From Pseudevernia furfuracea (lineage: Eukaryota > Ascomycota > Lecanoromycetes > Lecanorales > Parmeliaceae): a stretch of 64,000 nucleotides of DNA. The stretch is taken from assembly GCA_022315425.1 (NCBI GenBank), contig JAIUPT010000037.1, forward strand, positions 1-64,000, in the 5' to 3' direction. Shown here one piece after another: positions 54,588-64,000 of this stretch (position 1 is the stretch's first letter; the number at the start of each line of letters is the position of its first letter). A program made the translations under genes and the position numbers. The notes under the pieces are model-generated. The model made no database searches. It was not told the DNA's origin and saw only the letters and a list, made by a program, of their open reading frames with translations.

Positions 54588-55192
54588 TCAGACCACCTCA
54601 TAATTCTTAAAAATATACCCCGTCCCCACCCTCCCCCGCACCTCGTCCACCTCCACATCAAAACTCAGCCACACATTATCCCACCACTGCATGAACGCGG
54701 CCAAACCCAGCACCGCAAACCGCCACACCTGCCAATTCATCGTCGGTTCCGGCAGGAGGACCAGATCGACTGTGTTGATGTATTTCTCGCTGTACTGCAG
54801 CCTCGCGGTGCCGATGTCGAGATCGGGGGAGTGGGAAGCGGCATCTTTGAAGGCGGCGGCGAGGACTTCCTGCACGGCGATGGCGTCGCGGAGGTTGTCG
54901 CCGTAGTGGTAGAATCTGACGGTGACGGTGGTGGTGGGGACGCGGTAGTAGTAGTCTTCGGCTGGTAGGTCGCTGGGAGGGTGTTAGCTCGGGAATTTGC
55001 GCTGGTTCCGCTTGACGGAGAAGCTCCGACGCACTTTGAGGTTCTTGGGAGTGTGAGGTTGAACGAGGGTTTTAGAGTCCAGGCTGGATTGCTCTGAAAC
55101 GGGAGAGGTTGCGAAGGTGGAAGCGCGGCGGAGAAGGCAAGGGCAGAGAGCTGGAAACCGAGAAGGTGATGAGCGGCGGTGAGTATTGCCAT
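54588..55192 (-). CDS. Secreted protein, family B (paralogue of the 29.9-kb gene)
   Basis: Exon 1 55192-55035, intron 55034-54973 (GTGCGT ... TCCCAG, 62 bp, GCTAAC branch), exon 2 54972-54588; 180 aa. Signal peptide MAILTAAHHLLGFQLSALAF. After the junction RTS-N the domain reads DLPAEDYYYRVPTTTVTVRF, YHYGDNLRDAI, LQYSEKYINTVDLVLLPEP, MNWQVWRFAVLGLAAFMQWW and RVGTGYIFKNY. It has almost no Cys, unlike family A. Antisense and alternate-frame reads here are GC-rich shadows. Shares pattern and intron position with the gene at 29939-30662. Function unknown. Confidence 0.75.
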
Positions 55193-55430
55193 ACTAGAAA
55201 TAATTCCCACCTAACAACTGAACACCAGGATGAAAAATGATCACCCCCACGATATGGTTTCCGGTTCGATCTTGGCGCATAATCGTGAAACCCTTATCGG
55301 CATGCATGCACACCATCTGTTTCAGCTGATGAGATCCGCTTGCCGCGATTAGCATCATTAGATTTCCTACCAGCTGCTTTTAGTTGTAGGAGGTTTTCCA
55401 TCTGTAGCTCGCTTCGCTCAAGATCATTGG
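55193..55430. other. Short intergenic
   Basis: Between the family B gene and the 3' end of the membrane glycoprotein gene, both on the minus strand. No feature seen. Confidence 0.4.
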
Positions 55431-58118
55431 TCAGCTGAACATATCCGTGAGGTCACTCGAGCTCCTCCGCGACCCGTCCTCCTGTTCTCTCTCCTTTTTC
55501 GTAATTTTCTTCCTCTCACGGTGATCCATTTCAAATAGTTCCGGGCCCCATTCAACCATAAGCTTCGCCTGCTGGTCCTTGACCTCCGGCCTCCTTCTCA
55601 GATGCAACGCCAGTGCCGTCATCACCATTCCAAACACCGAATATATAAGGCAGACAACGACGAGATAGAAAAACGGAGCTTTGGGGACCTTGGTGACAGG
55701 CACGGTCCAGCGAAAGCGCTGCTGGATGTTGTTGTCGAAATCAAAGACTCCCGATGCCAGTGCCATGCCCGTCTGGCTGAATGCTATGCCCATTGTCTGA
55801 GCAACAGAGTCGTAGTTGGCTAGAACGGCAAGAGATGCGGCTTGATACAAGTGGTACTGGCCGAAGCCTACTTGTAGCGGTGCTTGCACGATCGAGGCTT
55901 TTTGAGGGGAGCTGATGCTAGTCTCGAATTCGGAAAATGAACCGTCGATTATTGAAAATGTGACATCATAGATTGTCGCTTCGCAACTTAACGCGAAAGC
56001 TGTGAACCCCTGGCCAGCGTCTACCAGTGATCCGTTGCCCGGATTGCCTTCGGGCAGACTGCTTTCACTGTCAAATTCTGGCAGGTCAATGCTGTTGACT
56101 GCAGTGGCAATATAGAAGTGGAATGGATTGGACTGTGCTTGGACGGGAATGCGTGTCAATGTTCCATTAATGGGTTGGTAGAAGCTCATGTTCCAGCCTT
56201 GCGCTCGCTCGTGGCCAGTCGCTGGTGTCTGACCCAGGTTGCCCGAGAAGTCGTCATAGCAATGGAAAGGTATGGATATATTATTGCCATCGCTCAAATC
56301 CGTGGTGGCCGCATGAACATCGCATTCCTGCGTTGCAAAGGTACACTGAGTCACCATGGAAGTAGTATTCGCTACATAGTCGATGCCATAACGCGTTCCG
56401 TAGCCAGTTTTGGTGTACTCTGTTGCTGCATCGGGGTAGAATAAGAGCGAATGCGAGACGTTGGCATGTGAGTATGTAACAACCTGATATGGGGTTGCAG
56501 TACCCTTCTGTTCTTCATCCTCGAGACCAGTGAAGTTCAGGCCATTGAAATTTGATGAGACTCGACTGATCCCTGTACCAAGTGTGAGGTACACGAAAGA
56601 CGGGTTAGCCAAATTAGTGAGACCGTCGGTTTCATTGAGCGAGCATGGAGGAGGCGCCGCCGACACGTTTTGGGGAAGGGCTGCAGTCAGTTGGTTGTCG
56701 CATCTGTCTATTGTTGAAAAGCCTGCCTGGTAGGAACCTATTACGGCAGGATCCGACTTTTGATTTTCTGTATAATTCGTAGGATCGGCATAGTGCGTTA
56801 TGTCGAACGCCTGAGTGGCAGCATGAAGCCAGTTGTCTATGATTTCGGTCAGCACTACTCCCAGCCGCAAGAAGCTTCCATTCGTACCTCCAACAATGAC
56901 CATAACCCTGATATTCAGGTCAGTAAATCTACGATACAAGCGTCCAAATCTAGAAGATCTCTACTCACGTGAGCAGTGTCGCTGTAAAAAGCCCTAGACC
57001 AGCAATGTCAACAACGCGCAAAATCGGCTCTTTCCCAAGCGCGCGTTTAGGTCTCCGATAAGTATTCTGTGCAATCCAGTGCCATATTCCCACATGAGCG
57101 CCCCTCATGATTTCGCGCAGCAAAGGAGGCCGCGATCCTTCGTCCTCATGGTCACTCTTCTCGTGTTGAAGAATCTCTCGAGCAACAGCATACGAGAAGA
57201 GCACCATGAAAGGCGCAACGACAATTTCGGCAATATTGCTTGCCCAGCTTCCGACCAGCAGGAAAGACCCAGCGTCCACTGTTGTGTAGAAGGCGTTTGA
57301 CGGAGCGTATTGAAAGAACGGAAGCGCCGGGATTGCTGTATATGACGCTGGGATTTCGCGGTCTGACAGGAAAATGAAAGCTAACAAGAGTATTGATATG
57401 ACTAGCAGTGGAAGCGAAACGATTACAAATGCGATAAAAAGGTCGCGCTTTCTGCTTAATCGGGGAGCCGAAGCCTGTTCTGTGTGATGATTCCCTTTAC
57501 CGCATTAATTGATCTATAAGTATAGGCCCAACTTTATATGCCGTCAGCGGTATCAGCCACCAAAAGAACCCTATTTTATATGATTTACTACCTTATATAC
57601 GAGCACTATCTTATAGCTATTACCGCTAATTAGTAAGCTGAGAAGTAGGGGATAGATAGCGTGTTAATCTATCATAGTAGTACGCGTAGAGACGTGTTTC
57701 TCGGCACAAATCCTATCATTGCTATCATTATATTGTTATCATTGCATTGCTATCATTTCATTGCAACTCCTATTATTGTTAAGAGGATCAAGAGGATCTA
57801 TACTGCATAGACTACGAGAAAAAGATTATAAAGTATAACTCTAATGTAGATGCAGAGAGTGAGAACGACGAATCATGATATCAGCCGGCGAAGCTGAGGG
57901 AGAAGGAACCTGATTGGCTATATAGATGACTAAGTAAAATATGTATCGTCTCAGAAATCCCTACTTTATATGACCTACACCCCTAAGGTCACGAAATAGC
58001 CGAAAAGAACCCTGTTTTATATGATTTACTACCTTATAGTGGAGCATATAAAGTTGCTATCTTATAGATCAATTAATGCGGTACTGGACCGTCCCAAGAA
58101 AGAAAGCTTGGCGTCCAT
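55431..58118 (-). CDS. Fungal membrane glycoprotein, large ectodomain, split by a TIR element
   Basis: Start ATG 58118 (MDAKLSFLGRSS). The coding sequence is then interrupted by the 582-bp element at 57500-58081 and resumes at 57497 as KGNHHTEQASAPRLSRKRDL; removing the element and one TA restores a perfect frame. Helices follow: FIAFVIVSLPLLVISILLLA, a second around SWASNIAEIVVAPFMVLFSY, and a third VVDIAGLGLFTATLLTVMVI. Introns 56908-56968 (61 bp) and 56837-56887 (51 bp) join to DNWLHAATQAFDITHY. Then a long N-glycosylated ectodomain, a last helix FFYLVVVCLIYSVFGMVMTA and a charged cytosolic tail ending SSSDLTDMFS. Proteins with this plan are common, uncharacterised plasma-membrane proteins of ascomycetes. 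The gene is either inactivated by the insertion or uses it as an intron. Confidence 0.75.
57498..58083. mobile_element. MITE-like element with 21-bp perfect terminal inverted repeats and TA target duplication
   Basis: The sequences 57500-57520 and 58061-58081 are perfect inverted repeats (CCGCATTAATTGATCTATAAG and its complement), each flanked by TA, giving a 582-bp non-coding, AT-rich element. A TA duplication is the signature of Tc1/mariner-class transposition, so this is probably a nonautonomous mariner-type MITE. Inside are two direct copies of about 35 bp containing TTTTATATGATTTACTACCTTATA (57562-57596 and 58002-58037). It sits in the first exon of the membrane glycoprotein gene. Perfect TIRs suggest a recent insertion. 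Confidence 0.9.
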
Positions 58119-59224
58119 CGTCTCCAAGAGACTAGAGAATTTGTAGGAGCCCATAACCAACAGAAGGCGGAAGGGGAGTGGGACAGGGTGACAAAAGTTT
58201 TGTTGGTTCTAGAAAGATTTTAAAAGAAAAAGCAGGGAGGCTGTAAAAACAGGAAGGCTGTATAATTTACAGCTGTGCATGGCAAATTTTGGGCGACCAA
58301 CCCCAATTTTCTTCAGCCGCAGCTAGATTTTGGTAATCTGGTTAGATGATGCATACCTAACATGCATAATGTAGTCATCTTACCGCTTGCTGTAGCTCCA
58401 AATGATTGAAAACAAGCCACCGACTACCTAGTGCATGCATCTTGTTAATCTCATTTCTGAAAGTAGGTAATCTTATTGGTGCGGCTACCCCGAAAAAGTG
58501 CCCCACAGGGCCACAATGCACGTACGGTAGAAGTCGAAGAAGACGACAAATGTGATTCCTAAGCATATTCCACGCCTTTCTGATGAAAGTCATTAAAGCC
58601 ATAAACATCTCCGTGTTTCTTTCTTATGTTATTTGCCATAGCTATCATAGCTACCATAGTCACAATTAAATTTTTTGCCCTGCAGGCCAAACGTTCTTCC
58701 TTCTGCGTAGCCTGAAATCTCAATACCAAGTATGGTCAATATACTAAAAGTTGTCAATAATTCTGTTAGGATTTTGTTAGGCTTTATGTAAAAAGACGTT
58801 CTTTTGAGCCAGCAGATATGGTTGCGCGTTTGTATAAGAAAGGGTTGAAGCCAGTGCGACGAGGTCTTTCAGCCGAAATCACGTGCATTTGCTAAAAAAT
58901 AGCTCGTCAGCAGCATTGCACATTGTAGCATCGAAACATTCTCCGTCATCCTTCCGATTATCGAGATAAGCCTCTCTTTGACTTGTCCATGCAATTCGAT
59001 TATGGGCTAAGCCATGAGCGTCGGAGTTCTATTCTCTCAATGTAGGTGGCTCTGATGAGGTCAATCTGTCAATTTCATGTCTGAATCTATCTAAAAGTAA
59101 GTCAAGTTGAGTAACCACCCCATAAACTCCAAGTCGTAAGCCTTGTATATAAAATCTCTTTTTAGTCCTTCTCAGTTCATTCTCGTAGAAAACAATCTGC
59201 CAATCACACCTCCATCAAAGAGGC
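58119..59224. other. Intergenic, no supported gene
   Basis: A 77-codon minus-strand frame (58375-58608) has no motif. The region upstream of 58118 should contain the promoter of the membrane glycoprotein gene. Otherwise nothing. Confidence 0.4.
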
Positions 59225-60445
59225 TTACTCCCCCTTCTCTCCCTTCTCTTCCAGAGCTCTCATCTCCCTCTGCACAATCTCATCCTGTGGCAAATACACT
59301 GCGGCTGCCTTTATCAAAGTCTTCACATCCGCCACCTTCCTCAACGCTCTGCTCGCCAGTGCAGTTCGGTAAAAGATCTTTCCCATCGCATCGTGAGCTG
59401 GGAATCTGAACGCCACAGTCTGAGTCCACCAATCCTGCCCATCGTCACCTATTTCCTCGCTCAGGTCTTGGGTCACGGATTGGCGGAAGAGGATTATGCT
59501 GCGCTTGCCCCAGAAATGCGCTTCGACAAAATCTTCGAGCTTGAGGTACGCAAGGACAATGTTGGCGACTAGTTGTACGCGTAGAATCATGCGTGCGTAT
59601 TCGCCGCGCTGACCTTGGTAGGTGCCGGAGGCGAGGAGGCGGATGTAGAAGCCGTCGCAATGCACAATGCGAACACGACCCGAAACATGGATATGGATCG
59701 CGCCGAACGAATCGACGTACTTCTGGAGTGCTTGACGGTATTGGCCAAGTTTAAGAAGCCCATTGCCGGCGTCTTTGAGCGCGAAGCCTTTTTCGAGACA
59801 CTGCTCTGGCGTTGGGTCGGGGATAGCTCGCTCCTTCTTTAAAGCTTCGTCCACGGAGGGCAAGAGCTTCGAGCCGTGGACTGTGAAGGTGTCGAGATCT
59901 TTGATCATACCGAATGGCATCAGGAGTCGGGTCTGAAGAGCCTTGGAAATCTTGCGGTCTAGAACGTGGGGATCCTGGATGGTGAGCTTGAGGCGCAAGT
60001 GCTGATTTAGACCGTAGTGATTCAGGTTGGACCAGTGCCAGAATTGGGTAAAGGGTTCGAGATCTTCGAGAGAAATAAGTATACTCGATGTCCCATGATG
60101 ATTGGGATAAGGTGTTCCGGGAGTATCGATGAAAACCCATAAGTGGAAATCCCGAAAGATCTCGGCTTTCTCTCCAGTGGTCACACTTGGGACTTTCCCC
60201 TCACTCCTGATATGTTCAAAAGCCTCAGGCCATGGAGTGGTGATCTTGATGAAAATATTGTCTTGGAAGACTTTTGTAGCCTCTCGACGAATCTGATGGC
60301 AAGTACGGAGGATGGCTAGGTGGTATACATAGTGGGCGGGCTCCTCGGGATTGACGGGTTCGACTCTAGAATTGGCAGTCGATAAGATCTCAGCATATAT
60401 CTGCTCACGGATCTCTGGGGGATAGTCGAGGAAGCTTGGAGCCAT
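59225..60445 (-). CDS. F-box-like protein with TPR-like helical C-terminus
   Basis: Single exon, 406 aa. The N-terminus MAPSFLDYPPEIREQIYAEI matches the short F-box-like start (L-x-x-P-x-E-I-R-x-x-I-Y) typical of the very large fungal family, followed by LAILRTCHQIRREATKVFQD. The middle has HLRLKLTIQDPHVLDRK. The C-terminal half has GFALKDAGNGLLKLGQYRQA and other helix pairs that look like TPR-type repeats. Ends RALEEKGEKGE. Such proteins are presumed substrate adaptors of SCF ubiquitin ligases, but many fungal members are untested. No signal peptide. Plus-strand frames here are shadows. Confidence 0.75.
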   Translation of the reverse strand: MAPSFLDYPPEIREQIYAEILSTANSRVEPVNPEEPAHYVYHLAILRTCHQIRREATKVFQDNIFIKITTPWPEAFEHIRSEGKVPSVTTGEKAEIFRDFHLWVFIDTPGTPYPNHHGTSSILISLEDLEPFTQFWHWSNLNHYGLNQHLRLKLTIQDPHVLDRKISKALQTRLLMPFGMIKDLDTFTVHGSKLLPSVDEALKKERAIPDPTPEQCLEKGFALKDAGNGLLKLGQYRQALQKYVDSFGAIHIHVSGRVRIVHCDGFYIRLLASGTYQGQRGEYARMILRVQLVANIVLAYLKLEDFVEAHFWGKRSIILFRQSVTQDLSEEIGDDGQDWWTQTVAFRFPAHDAMGKIFYRTALASRALRKVADVKTLIKAAAVYLPQDEIVQREMRALEEKGEKGE

Positions 60446-61343
60446 GGAGGTGAGGTGAGGTAGGAGAATGGGTGAATGGGAGGATGAGTTGGAGCTGACT
60501 TCATGATTGCGGGGCAGTGCAGCTGCTTAGTCATGGGGTGACCTAGCCAATCAGATGAATACCAGATTTGGCTTGGACTAAAGTCAGTGGCAATCAAACC
60601 ACTGGATTAACATAGAGAGGACCGAATGAGGTTGTGGTGATGATTTTCACGGTAGAAGAACCAATGCCACAAGCGAGCGCTCACATCACACCAAGCTCTG
60701 CGAGTGACTGGATGCTTCACTCTTGTGTTTTCCCTCCGGCAAGAATCTGGGCGACAGGCAAGCGTCAAGATTTCCGCATTACCAAGAACGAAAAAAGAAG
60801 TGCGAGAGAGAAGCTAAAAGCTAGAGATAATGTGCGGAGTATCCAAGCAAGATTCGCAGCAAAATACCCAGAGACTTGAGAGGTTCACTTTAGAGCCTCC
60901 CTACTTGCCCTTTTTGTGCACTGTTCAAATTTGGGAAATGAGTCCCAGGCTCAGGCCTCCACCAGAAGAATAGACACTCTGGGTCATGACACACAAAACG
61001 CGATGAATCCTCATGCGAATCGTCGCACGGGTGAAGAGAACATGACTATTGATCCGAATATGAGCCCAGATGCTCTAAAGGGCTGAGGAAGTTGATCTAT
61101 GCAATTCTTACGTGAGTAAGCAGGCTCGAAGCTAGGCATTGAAAAAATCGCACACTCAAAGTGTGAATACGGGACAGCCATCCTTTGCATGATCACTAAG
61201 TCCTTGTCGTTACTCAGTACATTCTGCTTGTCCCTAGTGACCATCGTGATCCATATAACAAATCATCGCAACCGGCATGCGCATTAACCGCAACGAAATC
61301 TTCCCCTACTCGACTTCCCGCAAACAATCATGCACCACAACCC
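60446..61343. other. Intergenic, no supported gene
   Basis: Small frames only (60634-60879 on plus). Nothing recognisable. Confidence 0.4.
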
Positions 61344-61686
61344 TCACACGACAGACTCGTCACAATAGCACTTCTCCAAAGTGCAGATCTCACGGCATGG
61401 AAGAGCAGCTCTCTCCTCAGAGACACTGCGCTTCTTGCTCTCCTCTGGGATCGGAGGGTGGTGACATGGCACACATCCTTTCCAATCGCAGATTTCAGGG
61501 CAGATGATAGCCTCCTCTGCACTTCGCTTCGAGGATAGGGGAGCTGCGAGGATAGCTGTGGCGGTGAAGTGAGGTTAGTGATGATGATGATCAATATAGC
61601 TAAGGAAAACATAAGGGGGAATCATTAGATCACTGACCCGAGGCTGCAGAGAGTAGCAACACACAGCCGGCAATGGTGAAACGCAT
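61344..61686 (-). CDS. Kex2-processed two-module cysteine-rich secreted peptide precursor
   Basis: Exon 1 61686-61638, intron 61637-61556 (GTCAGT ... GCCACAG, 82 bp), exon 2 61555-61344; 86 aa. Signal peptide MRFTIAGCVLLLSAASAILA. Then a Kex2-type site LSSKR (27), module 1 SAEEAIICPEICDWKGCVPC (28-47) with a Pro-rich linker, a second site ESKKR (59), and module 2 SVSEERAALPCREICTLEKC YC to the end. Both modules begin S-x-x-E-E/E-R and share C-x-E-I-C-(4-5)-C-x1-2-C, four Cys each, so they look like diverged copies of one peptide released by Kex2. This is the architecture of fungal KEX2-processed repeat proteins, which include pheromone precursors and some RiPP precursors. Identity is unknown, and no tailoring enzyme gene (UstY-like DUF3328, tyrosinase) is nearby. 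Confidence 0.68.
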
Positions 61687-62897
61687 GGTGGTGTTGATTT
61701 TTCGAAAGATTGGCGTGTGGTAAAGGTGTGTATGTTTTGCAAGGCTTTAGGAATTTCTAGTCTGGGGAGAAGAAAGTCAGAGTTCGGGGCCTAGAAGGGG
61801 GCTTTATACACCTGAGCCATCTCACACGTGAGTAAAAGAGGTCTTATTAAACGATGCATTGCTCTATTGGCTTTGCTTCCTGCCCTTACTCTGCGGGGTT
61901 GCAATTGGTACCAGTCGGATACTGCTGATCTTCAACTTAGGAAAGCAGTCCGGAAGGTGCCCCGTGACGATTTCCCAGCAAATGCTTCCGGCGCCTCTTA
62001 GCCTATTACAAAGGTCTTTCAATGACTCACAAGCACATAAAAGTACCTTCACCCGTCCAGAATGCTTCCATCTTGCATAATAGACTAGTCACTTGAGCCG
62101 ACGGGTTTCTCGGATGGTCTTGGTTTTGGCGATCGCTGGTCTTCCATTGGTAGCAACCCCTCTTTCAAGCGTTGAGATATCAGGTACACGCTCGGCTGCC
62201 TGCAGCATGTGGATTCCTTTAATATCCGGTGAGAAATGTTATACTGCACGCGGGTAGTTGGCCTTATACTGTGCTTAGCTATTGGACGGAGCTCTAGGAA
62301 CTTTGAGGATGCGTGATACTGTGATTATGTCTCCGTGATCTTCGTTGGAGAGCACGTGTTCAATACGCTGAAATCCCGCTGTTCAACGAAGCCACGGTTG
62401 TGTTTTCGGGTCAGATTACAGCTCCATGGTATCTTGGAGCGTTTCTTGCTTCTTGTCAGTAGTTTTCAGGGTCTATTCGGCCGAAGATTGGTGGGCCCAA
62501 AAGTCGGTGAAAATAGTAGGGTGTGGAGGTGCGCGAAACGGCAAGCAATAAGCACTCTATAATCGTGAGCCCCATCAGTATCTAGGTTCCCGTTTTTTAT
62601 TAGACAATGAGACGCTGAGATCCTTGCTTTGAAGAATAATTCAAGAACTTATGCAGCATTCGAGTTGTATCTCAAGCGGTTCCGAACTTGTAAGCGCTCT
62701 TCGTCATTCTACCGCTGTCGTGGTGTGGAGCCTGGGCTCACACTTTTGTTACTCTTGGAGAGCCTCATTCCAAAGCTTCCAAACTCCAGGCTCAACACAC
62801 ACTCGACCCTCCCCAGCCCTCGCTACAAGAGAACCACAATCTTATCTCCATACCACTCCTCAAACCGCAACCACAAAACTGGCCACCACTTTCAACC
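61687..62897. other. Intergenic, no supported gene
   Basis: No frame with a recognisable product. The 3' part (62780-62897) is rich in CA and CC and should be the 5' leader of the RING gene, whose ATG has the context AACCATGT. Confidence 0.4.
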
Positions 62898-64000
62898 ATG
62901 TCGCAGCAGTTCCTCAACCAGGTTCTCAGAGTCGAGAATGAAAACTTAAGGCCTCTAGTCGCTTCCCTCCTACAAGCACAGTCCGACTCGAGTAAATCAT
63001 GCTACATCTGCCTGCAAGAAATAGGAACACTGGTGAGTCTATTTCTACCAATAAAATAGTCACCATCAGCCCAGAATCAAAGCTATAAGATGTGTCTCGA
63101 AAGCACTATACTACCCATTCTTAATCTATCTTAGACGGGTATACACTAACACACGGAAATTGAAGTCCACAAGGACGGGAATCATCGAGTGTGAAATTCG
63201 TCTCCCTTGCTCTCACCTAGTAGGATCCGCCTGCATCACCACCTGGCTGCGCACGAACAACACATGCCCGGTGTGTTGTCAAGTTTTCTTTCCCGCTGAA
63301 CGAGGACCAGTTTTTGCACACGGCCCCTCGGAGGACGAACCCTCAGACCTTATGTACGAGCCGGACCCAGCAATAGTGGATTGGTTTGCCTGGGAGACTA
63401 TTCACTTCATTTGTGATTTGTTCTGCGGAGAGCTTGGTCTATCCTTGGACACATCACGTATCGTGGAGCAAATGGCTGAAGAGCTGGATCGTACTCAGGA
63501 TCTCGTGGATCACTCGCCTCGGTTGATAGTGTCCACTACTCTCTATATGGCAACGCACATCCTGAATGAACACAGATCGCTCGGAGACATTTCCAGGGTT
63601 TCAGGCACTCGGGCCGAAGATATTCGCCAAGCCTACAGGAGAATTTATCCTACTCGAGAGCAGCTGATCCAACCGCACATGCTTAGGGGCCTCAACAGTA
63701 ATATTGTACAGGATTTCCTCGATCATTTACCTGCTCCCAACATGGAGAACGGTTTCATGAATCACGCAGAAACTGGAAGCGACCTCGAGCACTATTTGAT
63801 TCATGCATCCGGAACAACTGAAAGAGAGTTCTGCCATCATTGTTGTGACGCGCTTGGCTTTCTCGGTGTTCGTGATACCTGTTCACAACTTGCTAGGAAA
63901 ATAGGAGGTGGACCATATCTGGCAGGTTTTTCTGCTCTGCCAATTGTTGCAGTCAGCCTTTACATGGTTGCTCATCTCATGTACTTCGAAACGACCATCA
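62898..64000 (+). CDS. RING finger protein with TFIIB-type cyclin fold (partial, runs off the window)
   Basis: Exon 1 62898-63032, intron 63033-63165 (GTGAGT ... TTGAAG, 133 bp, ACTAAC branch), then open to the end of the window. N-terminal RING: CYICLQEIG across the intron, then IECEIRLPCSHLVGSACITT and TWLRTNNTCPVCCQVFFPAE, giving C-x2-C, C-x-H-x4-C and C-x2-C. Next a linker of about 80 residues and a cyclin-type repeat much like TFIIB: VSTTLYMATHILNEHRSLGD, ISRVSGTRAEDIRQAYRRIY, PTREQLI. A second, weaker repeat starts FCHHCCDALGFLGVRDTCSQ and continues GFSALPIVAVSLYMVAHLM. The fusion would join a probable E3 ubiquitin-ligase module with a transcription-factor-like helical domain. The C-terminus lies outside the window. 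Confidence 0.78.

Noticed and set aside
54468..55210. Pro/Thr-rich frames of 157 and 166 codons near 54.5-55.2 kb
   Set aside because: They are alternate or antisense frames of the family B gene. The spliced frame gives an aligned paralogue of the 29.9-kb protein.
1..64000. CRISPR array or bacterial-type operon
   Set aside because: No regularly spaced repeat-spacer pattern is present, and telomere and introns show a eukaryotic nuclear chromosome.

Overview
The window is one chromosome end of a filamentous ascomycete. The left edge is a pure CCCTAA telomere. Genes carry short fungal introns (mostly 46-62 bp) with CTAAC/CTGAC-type branch sites, and protein families are those of Pezizomycotina (DMATS prenyltransferase, PTH11-like receptor, NB-ARC/TPR NLR, DUF3435/FluG relic). 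A Dothideomycete, perhaps near the Mycosphaerellaceae, is my best guess, but that rests on family resemblance recalled from memory and is an inference. Exons given below were joined by hand from splice signals and reading frame; no alignment was run.

Layout. 1-96 is telomere. 97-1.6 kb is extremely AT-rich, gene-free DNA. 1.3-4.75 kb holds two copies of a compound subtelomeric block (AT segment, TTA microsatellite, GCTGAG minisatellite, 12-bp repeats) plus three copies of a 177-bp module containing an inverted repeat whose arms covary. The last module abuts a 5'-truncated gene. 5-18 kb is a graveyard with one large gene: a broken chromodomain gene, an alpha/beta-hydrolase-NB-ARC-TPR NLR on the minus strand with twelve 126-bp repeats (six interrupted by TGA at Trp positions), a second NLR fragment, and a decayed DUF3435/FluG tyrosine-recombinase-like gene. 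18-25 kb has a PTH11-like receptor, an unclustered DMATS prenyltransferase and an NAD(P)-dependent epimerase-like enzyme. 25-37 kb is gene-poor and carries mostly small secreted proteins. 38-48 kb has a GNAT acetyltransferase, a zinc-cluster PLP enzyme, a subtilisin-like protease and another secreted protein. 50-55 kb has a group of secreted-protein genes. 55-58 kb has a membrane glycoprotein gene split by a 582-bp TIR element. 59-64 kb has an F-box-like protein, a tiny Kex2-processed cysteine-rich precursor, and a RING finger joined to a TFIIB-type cyclin fold, running off the right edge.

How it fits together. This looks like an accessory subtelomere: self/non-self or immune-type (NLR), surface sensing (PTH11-like), and at least eight secreted proteins, several cysteine-rich. 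Two secreted families occur more than once: family A (50.6 kb gene, one domain; 51.6-52.8 kb gene, two tandem domains) and family B (29.9 kb and 54.6 kb genes, sharing a splice junction position). The most novel-looking items are the 177-bp palindromic modules, the TGA-for-Trp NLR repeats, the two-module Kex2 precursor at 61.3 kb, the TIR element that would splice out in frame, and the RING-cyclin fusion.
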